A program made the position numbers and the translations under genes. Below, one piece after another: positions 8,449 to 16,706 of a stretch of DNA of 64,000 nucleotides; the stretch's first letter is position 1; each line of letters begins with the position of its first letter. Source of the DNA: PALSA-612 sp963776735 (lineage in GTDB: Bacteria > Actinomycetota > Thermoleophilia > Gaiellales > Gaiellaceae); NCBI GenBank assembly GCA_963776735.1, contig CAVZNV010000015.1, positions 296,890-360,889 of the forward strand, written 5' to 3'. Under the pieces are notes generated by a model that had not been told where the DNA came from, searched no databases, and worked only from the letters and a program-made list of their open reading frames with translations.

Positions 8449-8993
8449 TGCGGCTGGCGACGATCCGCGACACGCTCACCGAGCGCGACCTCGACGTCGT
8501 GCGGACGATGCGCTATCGCTCGGAGCTGTTCGGCCGGCCGTTCTCGGCGGCGCTGCAACGAATCATGCGCGGGCCGTCCGACTGGCCGGTGGGCGAGCGC
8601 GAGCTGTTCGCGGCATTCGTCTCTGCGCAGAACCAGTGCCCGTTCTGAACGGACTCCCACGGCGCGGTCGCGTCGTACGCGCTCGGTGAGGAGCTCGTGT
8701 CGGCGATTCTCGCCGACCACCGGACAGCCCCGATCCGGCCGGCGTTGCGCGCGACGCTCGACCTGCTGCAGAAGGTGACGCTGACGCCCGGCGAGGTCAC
8801 GGCCGCCGACGTCGACGCCGTCCGCGCCGAGGGCGTCTCGGACGAGACGATCGAGGACGCGCTCGCCGTCTGCATGTGCTTCAACCTGATCGACCGGGTC
8901 GCCGACTCACTCGGATTCGACCTCCCGCCCGCCGAGGCCCATGCGGCCTACGTCGGCCGCTTCCTGGAAGAGGGCTACGGCAACGAGACCTGA
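8448..8993 (+). CDS. AhpD-like selenoprotein candidate (CxxU; in-frame TGA at 8646-8648)
   Basis: Read through the TGA at codon 67, this is a 181-residue AhpD/CMD-family peroxidase. The motif reads E52 ... C64-P-F-U67-x3-H71, which matches the catalytic spacing of AhpD (Glu, 12 residues, Cys-x2-Cys-x3-His) exactly, with the TGA in place of the second cysteine. Coding bias and family similarity continue after the TGA without interruption (SHGAVASYAL, then a C-terminal VTAADVDAVRAEGVSDE block), so this is not a truncated gene. AhpD-like proteins with selenocysteine have been predicted before in bacteria. If translated, it would be a thiol/selenol peroxidase. The Sec machinery (selA, selB, selD, tRNA-Sec) is not in this window. 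Confidence 0.82.
8649..8676 (+). promoter_or_regulatory. SECIS-like hairpin after the TGA
   Basis: A 7-bp stem, ACGGCGC (8659-8665) with GCGTCGT (8670-8676), including one G-U pair, closes a GGTC loop (8666-8669). The loop begins 17 bases after the TGA and opens with two G residues. These features fit the general bacterial SECIS pattern of a small stem-loop in the coding region shortly after UGA. GC-rich sequence makes hairpins common, so this supports the case but does not decide it. Confidence 0.5.
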
Positions 8994-9032
8994 CCCCCGC
9001 CAGCCGCGCCCGTTCGGGCGCTGTGCTAACTG

Positions 9033-9201
9033 CGGTGTCAGACACCGAATTTGTCAAGCGAAATGTGTGTCAAAAGTGTGACTTTTTGTCCACAGACGTT
9101 TTCCCTGCTCAGAAATCGTTTCCGCCGAAGTTTGAGGGCGAACGTGGCCTTCGAAGGACACCGTCCGGCGCAGACGCCCTCTCCATCGGTGTCTGACACC
9201 G
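9033..9201. repeat. 169-bp dispersed repeat with palindromic ends (copy A)
   Basis: The element is bounded by CGGTGTCAGACACCG (9033-9047) and CGGTGTCTGACACCG (9187-9201). The interior is AT-richer than the surroundings and contains a TTTTTGTCCACA stretch and a CCCTGCTCA block. A near-full-length second copy lies inverted at 59702-59871 and a shorter one at 26290-26400. It encodes nothing and sits in a non-coding gap, like REP/MITE-type sequences. No associated transposase is present here. Confidence 0.85.
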
Positions 9202-9229
9202 GGGTTCGGGGAACTGCGAGAATCGGGCA

Positions 9230-9652
9230 GTGAGTCCGGACAACGTGGCGATCGCGAAGAGCTCGTATGAGGCCTTCGGGCGCGGGGATCTCGACGGCGC
9301 GCTCGCGATGATGGGCGACGACATCGAGTGGCACCAGGCGCAAGGATTGCCCCACGGCGGCGTCTACCGCGGGCTCGCGAACGTGCGCGCGGCGATCTTC
9401 GACCCGATCGACGACGAGTGGTGGGAGGACTTCGACGCGACGCCGAGCGAGTTCCTCGAGGGCCCCGACCACGTCGTCGTGATCGGCCGCTACACCGGCC
9501 GAGGAAAGCGCACCGGCAAGCCGCTCGACATCCCCTTCGCCCACGTGTGGCAGTTCCGGGACGGCCGCGCCGTCCGCTTCCACCAGTTCACGGACACCCG
9601 CGGCTGGGTCGAGGCGCTCGGCCTGGGCGGCCTAGTGGGAGACGCCGCCTGA
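9230..9652 (+). CDS. NTF2-like / SnoaL-like protein
   Basis: A 140-residue cone-fold protein with the usual SnoaL-like order: an N-terminal helix (VAIAKSSYEAFGRGDLDGAL), a DDIEWH strand, and a C-terminal pair of strands including HVWQFRDGRAVRFHQF. Such proteins are small hydrolases, cyclases or ligand-binding proteins; nothing fixes the substrate. The GTG at 9230 follows directly after the repeat element, so its promoter must lie in or beside that repeat. Confidence 0.82.
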   Translation: MSPDNVAIAKSSYEAFGRGDLDGALAMMGDDIEWHQAQGLPHGGVYRGLANVRAAIFDPIDDEWWEDFDATPSEFLEGPDHVVVIGRYTGRGKRTGKPLDIPFAHVWQFRDGRAVRFHQFTDTRGWVEALGLGGLVGDAA

Positions 9653-9825
9653 CGGCTCTCGATTGACGCCACGCGGAGAGCGGGCGACAATCACAACTTG
9701 AACCGGCACGCCGTCTTCGCGACTAAGGCTTTGCATGGGCACGGCGGCGAGCCCGGGACAACTACGGGAGGCACGCCGTCGTCTCAGGGAGGAACGAAGC
9801 AGCAACCAGCAAGGAGGAGGAGGGC

Positions 9826-11046
9826 ATGAAGAAGCTACGAGCGATCCTGGGCGTGATCATCGTTCTCGGGGTCGCAGCCGCGGCGGCATCGGTTGCCGTC
9901 GCGAAACCCGGTCAGACCCATCGTGTCGCCGCCGGCCCGTCGTGCACCAACGCGACGATCGGCGTCACCGGCCCGTTCACAGGCCCCGCAGCGTCGGCCG
10001 GCATCGACCAGCGCGACTGGGCCAACCTGTTCATCCAGTACTGGAACGCCGGCAAGCCGATAGCCGGCACGCCGGCCGCCCTGCACCGAGTGAAACTGAG
10101 GGCTATCTACGCCGACACCCAGCTCAACCCGCAGGTTGCGGCCACGGTCGCCGTTCAGCTCCGCTCGAACCCGGCCACGCTTGCAGTCGTCGGCTTCTCC
10201 GGGAGTCAGGAGAACATCGCCGGTGGCCCGATCCTGCGCCGCGGCGGGCTCGCCTTCGTATCCGGCTCAGCCACGCGCGCGAGCTTGACCGACCCGTCCA
10301 CGCCGGACGGCCACGTTTTGGCGACGGGCTACTTCCACCGCGTCGTGCCGAACGACAACGCGCAGTCTCAGACCGACGCAAAGTGGGTGGAGAAGTTCGT
10401 CAAGTCAGGTGAGACCGTGATGGCGGTGGACCAGGCCGAGGCGTACTCGGTCCCGCTGATCTCGGCGATCACGAGCCAGCTCGAGAAGGCTGGGATCAAG
10501 GTCGACCGCGAATCGCAGCCGGCGACCCAGACCGACTTCACGTCGTTGGCCCAGAAGGCGAAGGCCGAGAATGCAAAGTTCGTCGTTCTGGCTAGCCAGG
10601 TCGCCTCGAACGCACAGCTGTTCGCTCAGCAGCTCCAGTCGGACGGTTACACCGGGAAGTTCCTCGGCACCGACGGCACGTTCGACTCGACGAAGTTCAC
10701 ATTCCAGGGCGCGTATCTGACCTACTTCGGTCCCGACGTCCACTACATCAAGGCCGACGCTGGCCTCGTGGCGACGTTCAAGAGCAAGTTCGGCCAGGAC
10801 ACGAACTCGTTCGGAGCTCCGACGTGGGTCGCAACCCAGGTGATCGCGCAGGCGATCTCAAACGCGTGCGCTGTCGGGCACGGACACACGACCCGAGCGG
10901 CAGTGCGCAAGGCCATCGGGAAGGTCGCGCTGGGAACGTCGCTCCTGGGCCACGCAATCGCCTTCACGAAGAACGGCGACGTGAAGGGGGCATCGTTCCC
11001 CGTCTACCAGATCCAGGGAGGTAAGTACGTCACCGTTCAGCCCTAG
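9826..11046 (+). CDS. ABC transporter substrate-binding protein, branched-chain amino acid type
   Basis: A 406-residue exported type I periplasmic-binding-fold protein with a basic N-terminus, hydrophobic core and A-x-A cleavage near residues 26-28. The Leu/Ile/Val-type receptor layout is clear (IGVTGPFTGPAAS near the start, then VVGFSGSQENIAGG). It captures the ligand outside the membrane for the permeases encoded downstream. A strong GGAGGAGGAGGG site precedes the ATG. The following gap holds a hairpin, which may make the receptor mRNA more abundant than the permease part. The ligand is unknown. Confidence 0.9.
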   Translation: MKKLRAILGVIIVLGVAAAAASVAVAKPGQTHRVAAGPSCTNATIGVTGPFTGPAASAGIDQRDWANLFIQYWNAGKPIAGTPAALHRVKLRAIYADTQLNPQVAATVAVQLRSNPATLAVVGFSGSQENIAGGPILRRGGLAFVSGSATRASLTDPSTPDGHVLATGYFHRVVPNDNAQSQTDAKWVEKFVKSGETVMAVDQAEAYSVPLISAITSQLEKAGIKVDRESQPATQTDFTSLAQKAKAENAKFVVLASQVASNAQLFAQQLQSDGYTGKFLGTDGTFDSTKFTFQGAYLTYFGPDVHYIKADAGLVATFKSKFGQDTNSFGAPTWVATQVIAQAISNACAVGHGHTTRAAVRKAIGKVALGTSLLGHAIAFTKNGDVKGASFPVYQIQGGKYVTVQP

Positions 11047-11075
11047 CCGAACGGCAACTCTCTGACCATCGAACT

Positions 11076-11110
11076 CGCGTGCGGCCCATCGACGTGGTGG
11101 GCCGCACGCG
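11076..11110 (+). terminator. Hairpin between receptor and permease genes
   Basis: A perfect 13-bp stem, CGCGTGCGGCCCA with its complement, and a 9-base loop (11089-11097), followed by TTTCT. It lies between the receptor stop and the permease start. It could act as a partial terminator or as an mRNA-stabilising structure that raises receptor levels over the permeases. Confidence 0.6.
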
Positions 11111-11132
11111 TTTCTGAGAACCTCTGCGACCC

Positions 11133-12110
11133 GTGCACGCATTCGATCTCCTCGCCTATTTCCAGTCCTACCAGCTGACCTGGAGCTACCTCCTCGACCA
11201 GTTGGTCGCGGGTATCACACTCGGGAGCCTCTACGGCCTGATGGCGATCGGCTACTCGATGGTCTACGGCGTGCTCAAACTCCTCAACTTCGCCCACGGC
11301 GAGGTGTTCATGATCGGCTCCTACATCGGCTACTTCGTGCTGGTCGCGCTCGGAGGCTCGCTAAGCCCCGACGTGCCGGTTGCGCTGCTGATCTTCCTGA
11401 TGATCGGCGCCGCGATGATCGGCTCGGGCGTCCTCGGAGTCGCCGTCGAGCGCTTCGCCTACCGGCCGCTGCGAAAGGCGCGCGCACCGCGGATCGCGCC
11501 GTTGATCAGCGCGCTCGGCGTCTCGTTCTGCCTGCAGCAGCTCGCGTCCATCTTCTTCAGCACCCAGTACAAGCAGTACGACCCCTTCGGTCTTGCCGGA
11601 GGCACGCTGACGACCACCTGGCACGTCGGTTCGTTCGAGATGAGCTGGATCCAGGTGTTCGTGATCCTGATGACGGCGTTCTTCATGCTCGTCCTCTGGC
11701 AGCTCGTCACCCGGACGCAGATCGGTCGGGCGATGCGGGCCGTGTCGTTCGACCTCGAGGCCGCGTCGATGATGGGCATCGACGTCGACCGGGTAGTCGT
11801 GTTCACGTTCTTCGTCGGCTCGGCGCTCGCCGGTGCGGGCGGTGTGATGAACGGCCTCTACCTCTCGAACGTCTGGCCGCAGGTCGGCTTCACCGTCGGC
11901 CTGATCGCCTTCACGGCAGCGGTCGTCGGCGGCATCGGGAGCATTCCCGGCGCGATGGTCGGCGGCCTCGCGATCGGCCTGCTGAAGGCGTTCGCGATCG
12001 GCTACTGGTCGTCCGCCTACCAGGACGTGATCGTGTTCTGCATCCTCATCTTCGTCCTGCTGATCAGGCCGTCCGGCATCCTCGGGGTGCCCGCGCCGCA
12101 GAAGGTCTGA
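11133..12110 (+). CDS. livH: ABC transporter permease, LivH type
   Basis: A 325-residue inner-membrane permease of the LivH family with about eight helices. The family landmarks are GLMAIGYSMVYGVLKLLNFAHG near residues 30-51 (split across a helix end) and the GGIGSIPGAMVGG motif in the cytoplasmic loop that contacts the ATPase. It starts at GTG 11133 and is one base short of contact with the next permease gene. Confidence 0.92.
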   Translation: MHAFDLLAYFQSYQLTWSYLLDQLVAGITLGSLYGLMAIGYSMVYGVLKLLNFAHGEVFMIGSYIGYFVLVALGGSLSPDVPVALLIFLMIGAAMIGSGVLGVAVERFAYRPLRKARAPRIAPLISALGVSFCLQQLASIFFSTQYKQYDPFGLAGGTLTTTWHVGSFEMSWIQVFVILMTAFFMLVLWQLVTRTQIGRAMRAVSFDLEAASMMGIDVDRVVVFTFFVGSALAGAGGVMNGLYLSNVWPQVGFTVGLIAFTAAVVGGIGSIPGAMVGGLAIGLLKAFAIGYWSSAYQDVIVFCILIFVLLIRPSGILGVPAPQKV

Positions 12111-12111
12111 C

Positions 12112-13668
12112 GTGGCCGAGGACCTGACACCCGGGATGGGCGCGCCCGCGACGGATCCGCAGGTCGGCGCCGACGAATGGGTCGCGCGCTCCGGCGACCG
12201 CATCACGCGGCGCAGCGGGCTGATCGGCCGCGCCGAGCACGAGCTGTTCCGGATTCCGCCGAGGATCCGCTTCCTCGCCTTCTTCGGATTCCTCGCGCTG
12301 ATCCCGGTGATGACGTCGGACGACTACCTGATCCGGATCGGGACGGTCACGCTCGTGTTCGCGCTCCTCGCGCTCGGCCTGAACGTTTCGGTCGGCTACG
12401 CCGGCCTGCTCGACCTCGGCTACATCGCGTACTACGGCATCGGCGCGTACGGGTATGCGATGCTCGCGTCCTCGAAGTTCGGTGTCCACTGGCAGGCCTG
12501 GGCGGCGATCCCGACCGTCGTCGGTGCAGCGGTCGTGATCGGCTTCCTCCTCGCGCTCCCGTCGCGCCGGCTGTCCGGCGACTACCTGGCGATCGTGACG
12601 CTGTTCTTCGGACAGATCTTCTACACGCTCGCCGTTCAGGGCTACAAGGTCTCGCTGCTCGGGCTGAACAAGGACCTCGGGCTCCACAGCGCCAACTGGG
12701 ACGTGACCGGCGGCCCGAACGGGATCGCGAACGTCGACGGCTTCCGGATCGGCGGCACGATGGCGATCACCGACCACGCCTACTACTACATCACCCTCGG
12801 CGCGGTCGTCGTCGTCTTCGCGGCCCTCCACTTCGCCAACAACTCGCGCACGGGGCGCGCCTGGCGCGCTCTCAACGACGACTCGCTGGCCGCACAGGTG
12901 ATGAGCATGCGTATCAACTGGCTGAAGATGCTGGCGATCGGCGTCGGCGCGGGCATCGGCGCGCTCGCGGGGACGATCAACGGCGCCTTGCTCCAGGGCG
13001 CGTTCCCGGACGACTACAACACCTACGTCCTGATCACGATCTACGCCGTACTGATCCTCGGCGGCGCCGGCAGCCTCTCCGGCGCGGTGCTGGGCTCGAT
13101 CGTCGTCACCGTCGGGCTGGAGGCGCTGCGGCCCGGCACGGAGTTCGCCGACTGGACGTCGAACGGGCGCGGGCTCTTCTACGTGACGATCCTGATCGTG
13201 ATCCTGACGGTGATGCGGCCCTGGCGGCGAGTGGTGGCCGTCCTCGGAGGCACCCTCGTCTTCGGGATCCTGTTACACGTGATCATCGGCGCCGCCTGGC
13301 CGCGCGGCGTGCGCGGCGGCATTCTCAACAGCGCGAGCACCTTCGACCACGGCGGCTCGATCGGCTGGGCGATCCGGCACTGGCTCGTCCTGCCCGCCGA
13401 CACGTTCCAGACCGGGGGCTACACGATCTTCAACTACCTCGTCGTCCTCCTGATCGCGATGATCCTCGGCCTGACGCTGCTCAAGGGCTGGATGCGGGAC
13501 GCGCTGCTGATCCCGACGATCTGGCTGGCGGCCGAGGTCTACGAGGCGCGCCTGATCGAGGAGGGCTCGGGCGCGACGCGCTTCCTGCTCCTCGGCGCGG
13601 GCCTGATCGTGATCATGGCCAAGCGCCCGCAGGGCCTGCTCGGGAAGCACCGGGTGGAGATCGTATGA
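12112..13668 (+). CDS. livM: ABC transporter permease, LivM type, with extended C-terminus
   Basis: A 518-residue LivM-family permease. The conserved core (LGLNVSVGYAGLLDLGYIAYYGIGAYGYA broken into helix segments, then RAWRALNDDSLAAQVMSM and ILGGAGSLSGAVLGS) ends near residue 370. Typical LivM proteins stop about there. This one continues for roughly 140 residues with further hydrophobic segments and a loop of small residues, ending in KRPQGLLGKHRVEIV. Part of the LivM-type C-terminal tail is thus moved to the end, which suggests an insertion of extra membrane helices. An N-terminal hydrophilic stretch of about 55 residues is also longer than usual. Confidence 0.88.
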   Translation: MAEDLTPGMGAPATDPQVGADEWVARSGDRITRRSGLIGRAEHELFRIPPRIRFLAFFGFLALIPVMTSDDYLIRIGTVTLVFALLALGLNVSVGYAGLLDLGYIAYYGIGAYGYAMLASSKFGVHWQAWAAIPTVVGAAVVIGFLLALPSRRLSGDYLAIVTLFFGQIFYTLAVQGYKVSLLGLNKDLGLHSANWDVTGGPNGIANVDGFRIGGTMAITDHAYYYITLGAVVVVFAALHFANNSRTGRAWRALNDDSLAAQVMSMRINWLKMLAIGVGAGIGALAGTINGALLQGAFPDDYNTYVLITIYAVLILGGAGSLSGAVLGSIVVTVGLEALRPGTEFADWTSNGRGLFYVTILIVILTVMRPWRRVVAVLGGTLVFGILLHVIIGAAWPRGVRGGILNSASTFDHGGSIGWAIRHWLVLPADTFQTGGYTIFNYLVVLLIAMILGLTLLKGWMRDALLIPTIWLAAEVYEARLIEEGSGATRFLLLGAGLIVIMAKRPQGLLGKHRVEIV

Positions 13669-14453
13669 CCCCGCTGCTCGAGCTCCGTGGCGTGAGCATG
13701 GCCTTCGGCGGCCTCCAGGTGATCACCGACCTCGACCTGCACGTCGACGAGGGCGAGATCGTCAGCGTCATCGGCCCGAACGGTGCCGGCAAGACGACGC
13801 TGTTCAACCTGATCACCGGCATCTACCGGCCCCTGTCCGGCGACATCGTCTTCGCCGGCGAGAGCATCGTCGGGCTGGCCCCTTACAAGATCACGAACAA
13901 GGGCATCGCGCGCACCTTCCAGACGCTGCGGCTGTTCCTGAACATGACCGTGAAGGAGAACGTCATGTCCGCGGCCTACGGCCACACGCACTCGACGATC
14001 GTCGAAGCGATGCTGCGCCTGCCGCGCGCCCGCCGCGAGGAGAAGGCGATCAACGAGCTGGCCGAGGAGAAGCTCGCCTTCTTCGGACAGCGCCTGATGG
14101 GCTACCGCTGGAACCAGCCGGCGTATTCGCTCTCGTACGCGAACCGCCGCCGGCTCGAGATCGCGCGCGCCATGGCGGCGAGCCCGCGCCTGCTGCTCCT
14201 CGACGAGCCCGCCGCCGGCATGAACCCGGTCGAGACGCACGAGATCACGGAGCTGATCGGCAAGCTGCGCAAGGAGGGCGGCTACACGATCCTCGTCATC
14301 GAGCACGACATGCACGTCGTCGAGGGCATCTCCGACCGCGTCGTCGCTCTCGACCACGGCGTCAAGATCGCCGAGGGCAAGTACGAGGCGGTCGCGACCG
14401 ACGAGCGCGTCGTCGAGGCGTACCTCGGCCTGCGAGCGACCGAGACGAAATGA
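13665..14453 (+). CDS. livG: ABC transporter ATP-binding protein, LivG type
   Basis: A 262-residue ATPase with Walker A GPNGAGKTT (about residues 36-44), the LivG-type ARTFQTLRLF Q-loop region, the degenerate signature SLSYANRRRLEIARAM, Walker B LLLLDEPAAGMNP and a switch histidine in VIEHDM. It energises the permease pair and starts in an ATGA overlap with livM. Confidence 0.94.
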   Translation: MTPLLELRGVSMAFGGLQVITDLDLHVDEGEIVSVIGPNGAGKTTLFNLITGIYRPLSGDIVFAGESIVGLAPYKITNKGIARTFQTLRLFLNMTVKENVMSAAYGHTHSTIVEAMLRLPRARREEKAINELAEEKLAFFGQRLMGYRWNQPAYSLSYANRRRLEIARAMAASPRLLLLDEPAAGMNPVETHEITELIGKLRKEGGYTILVIEHDMHVVEGISDRVVALDHGVKIAEGKYEAVATDERVVEAYLGLRATETK

Positions 14454-15169
14454 CGGACAACGGCGCACCGCTGCTCGAGCTGGACGCGGTCGACACCTAC
14501 TACGGCCAAATCCACATCCTCCAGGGGCTGTCGCTCGTCGTGCGGCCCGGCGAGCTCGTCTGTCTCCTCGGGGGGAACGCGTCTGGCAAGTCGACGACGC
14601 TGAAGACGGCGCTGGGGATCGTCCAGCCGCGGAACGGCGCGGTGCGCATGGAGGGCGAGGACGTGACCGGGCGGACGACGAGCTACCGGATCGCGAAAGG
14701 CATGGCCATCGTCCCCGAGAATCGCCGCCTGTTCGGCCCGATGACCGTGATGGAGAACCTCCAGATGGGCGCGTACCTCACCGGCGGCGGCGAGAAGGAG
14801 GACTACGACCGCGTCTACGAGCTGTTCCCGCTGCTGCACGAGCGCCGTCATCAGCTCGCCGGGACGCTGTCCGGCGGCGAGCAGCAGATGGTGGCCATGG
14901 CCCGGGCGCTCATGTCCCGTCCGAAGCTGATGCTGATGGACGAGCCGTCGATGGGCCTGGCGCCGATCCTCGTCGAGCGCAGCTTCGAGATCATCCAGCA
15001 GGTGCACGACGCGGGCGTCGCGATCCTGGTCGTCGAGCAGAACGCGAACGTCTCGCTCTCGATCGCCGACCGCGGCTACGTGCTCTCGACGGGCCGCCTC
15101 GTGCTCGAGGGCAAGGCCGCAGACCTGCTCCAGGACGAGAACCTGCGCAAGGCCTACCTCGGCAGGTAG
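14450..15169 (+). CDS. livF: ABC transporter ATP-binding protein, LivF type
   Basis: A 239-residue ATPase with Walker A GGNASGKSTT, signature LSGGEQQMVAMARAL, Walker B LMLMDEPSMGLAP and VVEQN at the switch, as in LivF rather than LivG. The Walker A has N-A-S-G-K where N-G-A-G-K is usual, which is tolerated in this family. It overlaps livG by four bases and completes the operon. Confidence 0.94.
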   Translation: MTDNGAPLLELDAVDTYYGQIHILQGLSLVVRPGELVCLLGGNASGKSTTLKTALGIVQPRNGAVRMEGEDVTGRTTSYRIAKGMAIVPENRRLFGPMTVMENLQMGAYLTGGGEKEDYDRVYELFPLLHERRHQLAGTLSGGEQQMVAMARALMSRPKLMLMDEPSMGLAPILVERSFEIIQQVHDAGVAILVVEQNANVSLSIADRGYVLSTGRLVLEGKAADLLQDENLRKAYLGR

Positions 15170-15171
15170 CG

Positions 15172-15621
15172 GTGGAAGGCTGCGTCTTCTGCGACCTCGA
15201 GAACGTCCGCGGCGCCGAGGTCTACTTCGAGAACGAGCATTGCGCCTATGCGTCGACGCGCGACCCACGCGATCCTCCCGATGTGCTCCCCGGCTCTGGG
15301 ATCCTCGTCCCGATCGCGCACCGCGCCTCCCCTTTCGACCTAACCGGAGAGGAGTGGGCAGCGACAGGCCACCTGCTGCAGAAGGCGAAGGAAGCCTGGG
15401 ACGAGCGGCTCGCGCCCGACGGCTACTCCCTGTGCTGGAACCCGTTTCCCCCTACCGACGAAAGCGTCTCGCGGATGCACTCGCACTTGCATGTGGTGCC
15501 GCGCTTCGACGACGAGCCACGCGCTGACCGGGGCGGCCGGTCGGCGATCAAGGTGGCCGAAAACGTCCGGCCCGCTCCGCTCCGACCAGGCAGTGGGCGC
15601 GCGCAGCTGTTCGGCAGATGA
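15172..15621 (+). CDS. HIT (histidine triad) family protein
   Basis: A 149-residue protein with the catalytic histidine triad HSHLHVVPRF (about residues 102-111) and the CVFCDLEN zinc-type N-terminus seen in HIT hydrolases. It likely hydrolyses a nucleotide phosphoramidate or dinucleoside polyphosphate. The GTG start lies two bases after livF, and the next gene begins in its stop. The C-terminal tail (ENVRPAPLRPGSG) is longer than in minimal HINT proteins. Confidence 0.88.
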   Translation: MEGCVFCDLENVRGAEVYFENEHCAYASTRDPRDPPDVLPGSGILVPIAHRASPFDLTGEEWAATGHLLQKAKEAWDERLAPDGYSLCWNPFPPTDESVSRMHSHLHVVPRFDDEPRADRGGRSAIKVAENVRPAPLRPGSGRAQLFGR

Positions 15622-16193
15622 AGGAGCTCGATGCCGTCGTAGTGGCCATCGACTTGCTCGGGCCGATCGTCGAGCTCGACCGTCGCTGGCGCGGTGGCCC
15701 GGCCACGGTCGAGGAGGCGAAGGCGATCCGAGCGGAGATCCAGGCGGTGCTCGACCGGCCTCGCTGCACGTACGACGACGCAGCGCTCGAGCTGTACCGG
15801 GCGCTCACCCCTGCTGCCCGCGCCCTCGTCGGCGACGACCAGCGGCGGGCGCTGATCCCCTACGCCGTGCGCGCCCCGTTTCTCGCGCTCGAGGAGCGAT
15901 CAGAGGAGCGCCTGCGCAGCGGTCTCGTCATCCACGCGCTCGCGCTGCCGGATCAGGACGACTATCGCGACGTGATGATCGCGGTCGCGCCGGCGCGCGT
16001 CGTGGCCAACGAGATCGGAGCCGACGCGTGCTCGGTGTTCGCCGACGCCGCCACGTTCGCCGGCACCGGTGTCGCCGACACGTTCCGAACGTTCGGCGAA
16101 CGCGAGACGAGCTTCGGCGCCTTCGGCCGGCGCCGTGTCGAAACCGAGCACGGCACACGTTTCCACCTGTGCTGGGTAGAAAGCACGGCATGA
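15618..16193 (+). CDS. Hypothetical protein (191 aa)
   Basis: I do not recognise a family. The product is soluble, mixed alpha/beta and without a signal peptide. The N-terminal half is helical (a VEEAKAIRAEIQAVLDRP helix), and the C-terminal half is beta-rich, ending in RFHLCWVES. ATGA overlaps with the HIT gene upstream and the acetyltransferase downstream show it is translated with them. Confidence 0.7.
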   Translation: MKELDAVVVAIDLLGPIVELDRRWRGGPATVEEAKAIRAEIQAVLDRPRCTYDDAALELYRALTPAARALVGDDQRRALIPYAVRAPFLALEERSEERLRSGLVIHALALPDQDDYRDVMIAVAPARVVANEIGADACSVFADAATFAGTGVADTFRTFGERETSFGAFGRRRVETEHGTRFHLCWVESTA

Positions 16194-16696
16194 CCGAGGA
16201 GATAGAGATCCGCGAGTTCCGGGAATCCGACCTCGACGCGATCGTGGAGTTTTCGGTGCGCGCCTGGGAGCCGGTGTTCGCGTCGTTCCGGAGCGTGCTC
16301 GGCGACGCGATCTTCTTCCGCCTCTACCCGGACTGGGAGAAAGACCAGGCCGACGCGGTCAGAGCGGGCTGCACGAACGAGGCACACGACGTGTTCGTCG
16401 CCGTTGCGGACGGACGGCCGGTCGGTTTCTCCACCGTCGCCCTGAACGCCTTCCACGAGGGGATGGGCGTCGTCGACATGATCGCCGTCGACCCCGACTA
16501 CCAGCGCCGCGGGATCGCCGCTCGGCTCATGGATCGCTCGATCGAGCACATGCGGGCGCACGGCATGGACATCACCGCCGTCGGCACGGGCGGCGATCCG
16601 GGCCACGCTCCGGCCCGGGCGCTCTACGAAGAGCGCGGATTCACCCTGCTGGCCGCCGCCCGCTATTTCAAGCTCATCGGCGAGCCCGACGTCTAG
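16190..16696 (+). CDS. GNAT family N-acetyltransferase
   Basis: A 168-residue GNAT protein with the acetyl-CoA loop DPDYQRRGIAARLM (about residues 102-115) and the C-terminal ARALYEERGFTLL motif. The start at 16190 overlaps the stop of the preceding gene (ATGA). The acceptor is unknown. Confidence 0.88.
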   Translation: MTEEIEIREFRESDLDAIVEFSVRAWEPVFASFRSVLGDAIFFRLYPDWEKDQADAVRAGCTNEAHDVFVAVADGRPVGFSTVALNAFHEGMGVVDMIAVDPDYQRRGIAARLMDRSIEHMRAHGMDITAVGTGGDPGHAPARALYEERGFTLLAAARYFKLIGEPDV

Positions 16697-16706
16697 GCTT
16701 CGGCAA

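Noticed and set aside
8448..8648. A 66-residue truncated AhpD protein ending at the TGA
   Set aside because: Family similarity and coding bias continue directly after the TGA in the same frame, and the codon falls on the catalytic residue, so read-through as Sec fits better.
9085..9115. DnaA-box or origin signal in the TTTTTGTCCACA stretch
   Set aside because: It is part of a dispersed repeat, has no cluster of DnaA boxes, and dnaA/dnaN are absent.
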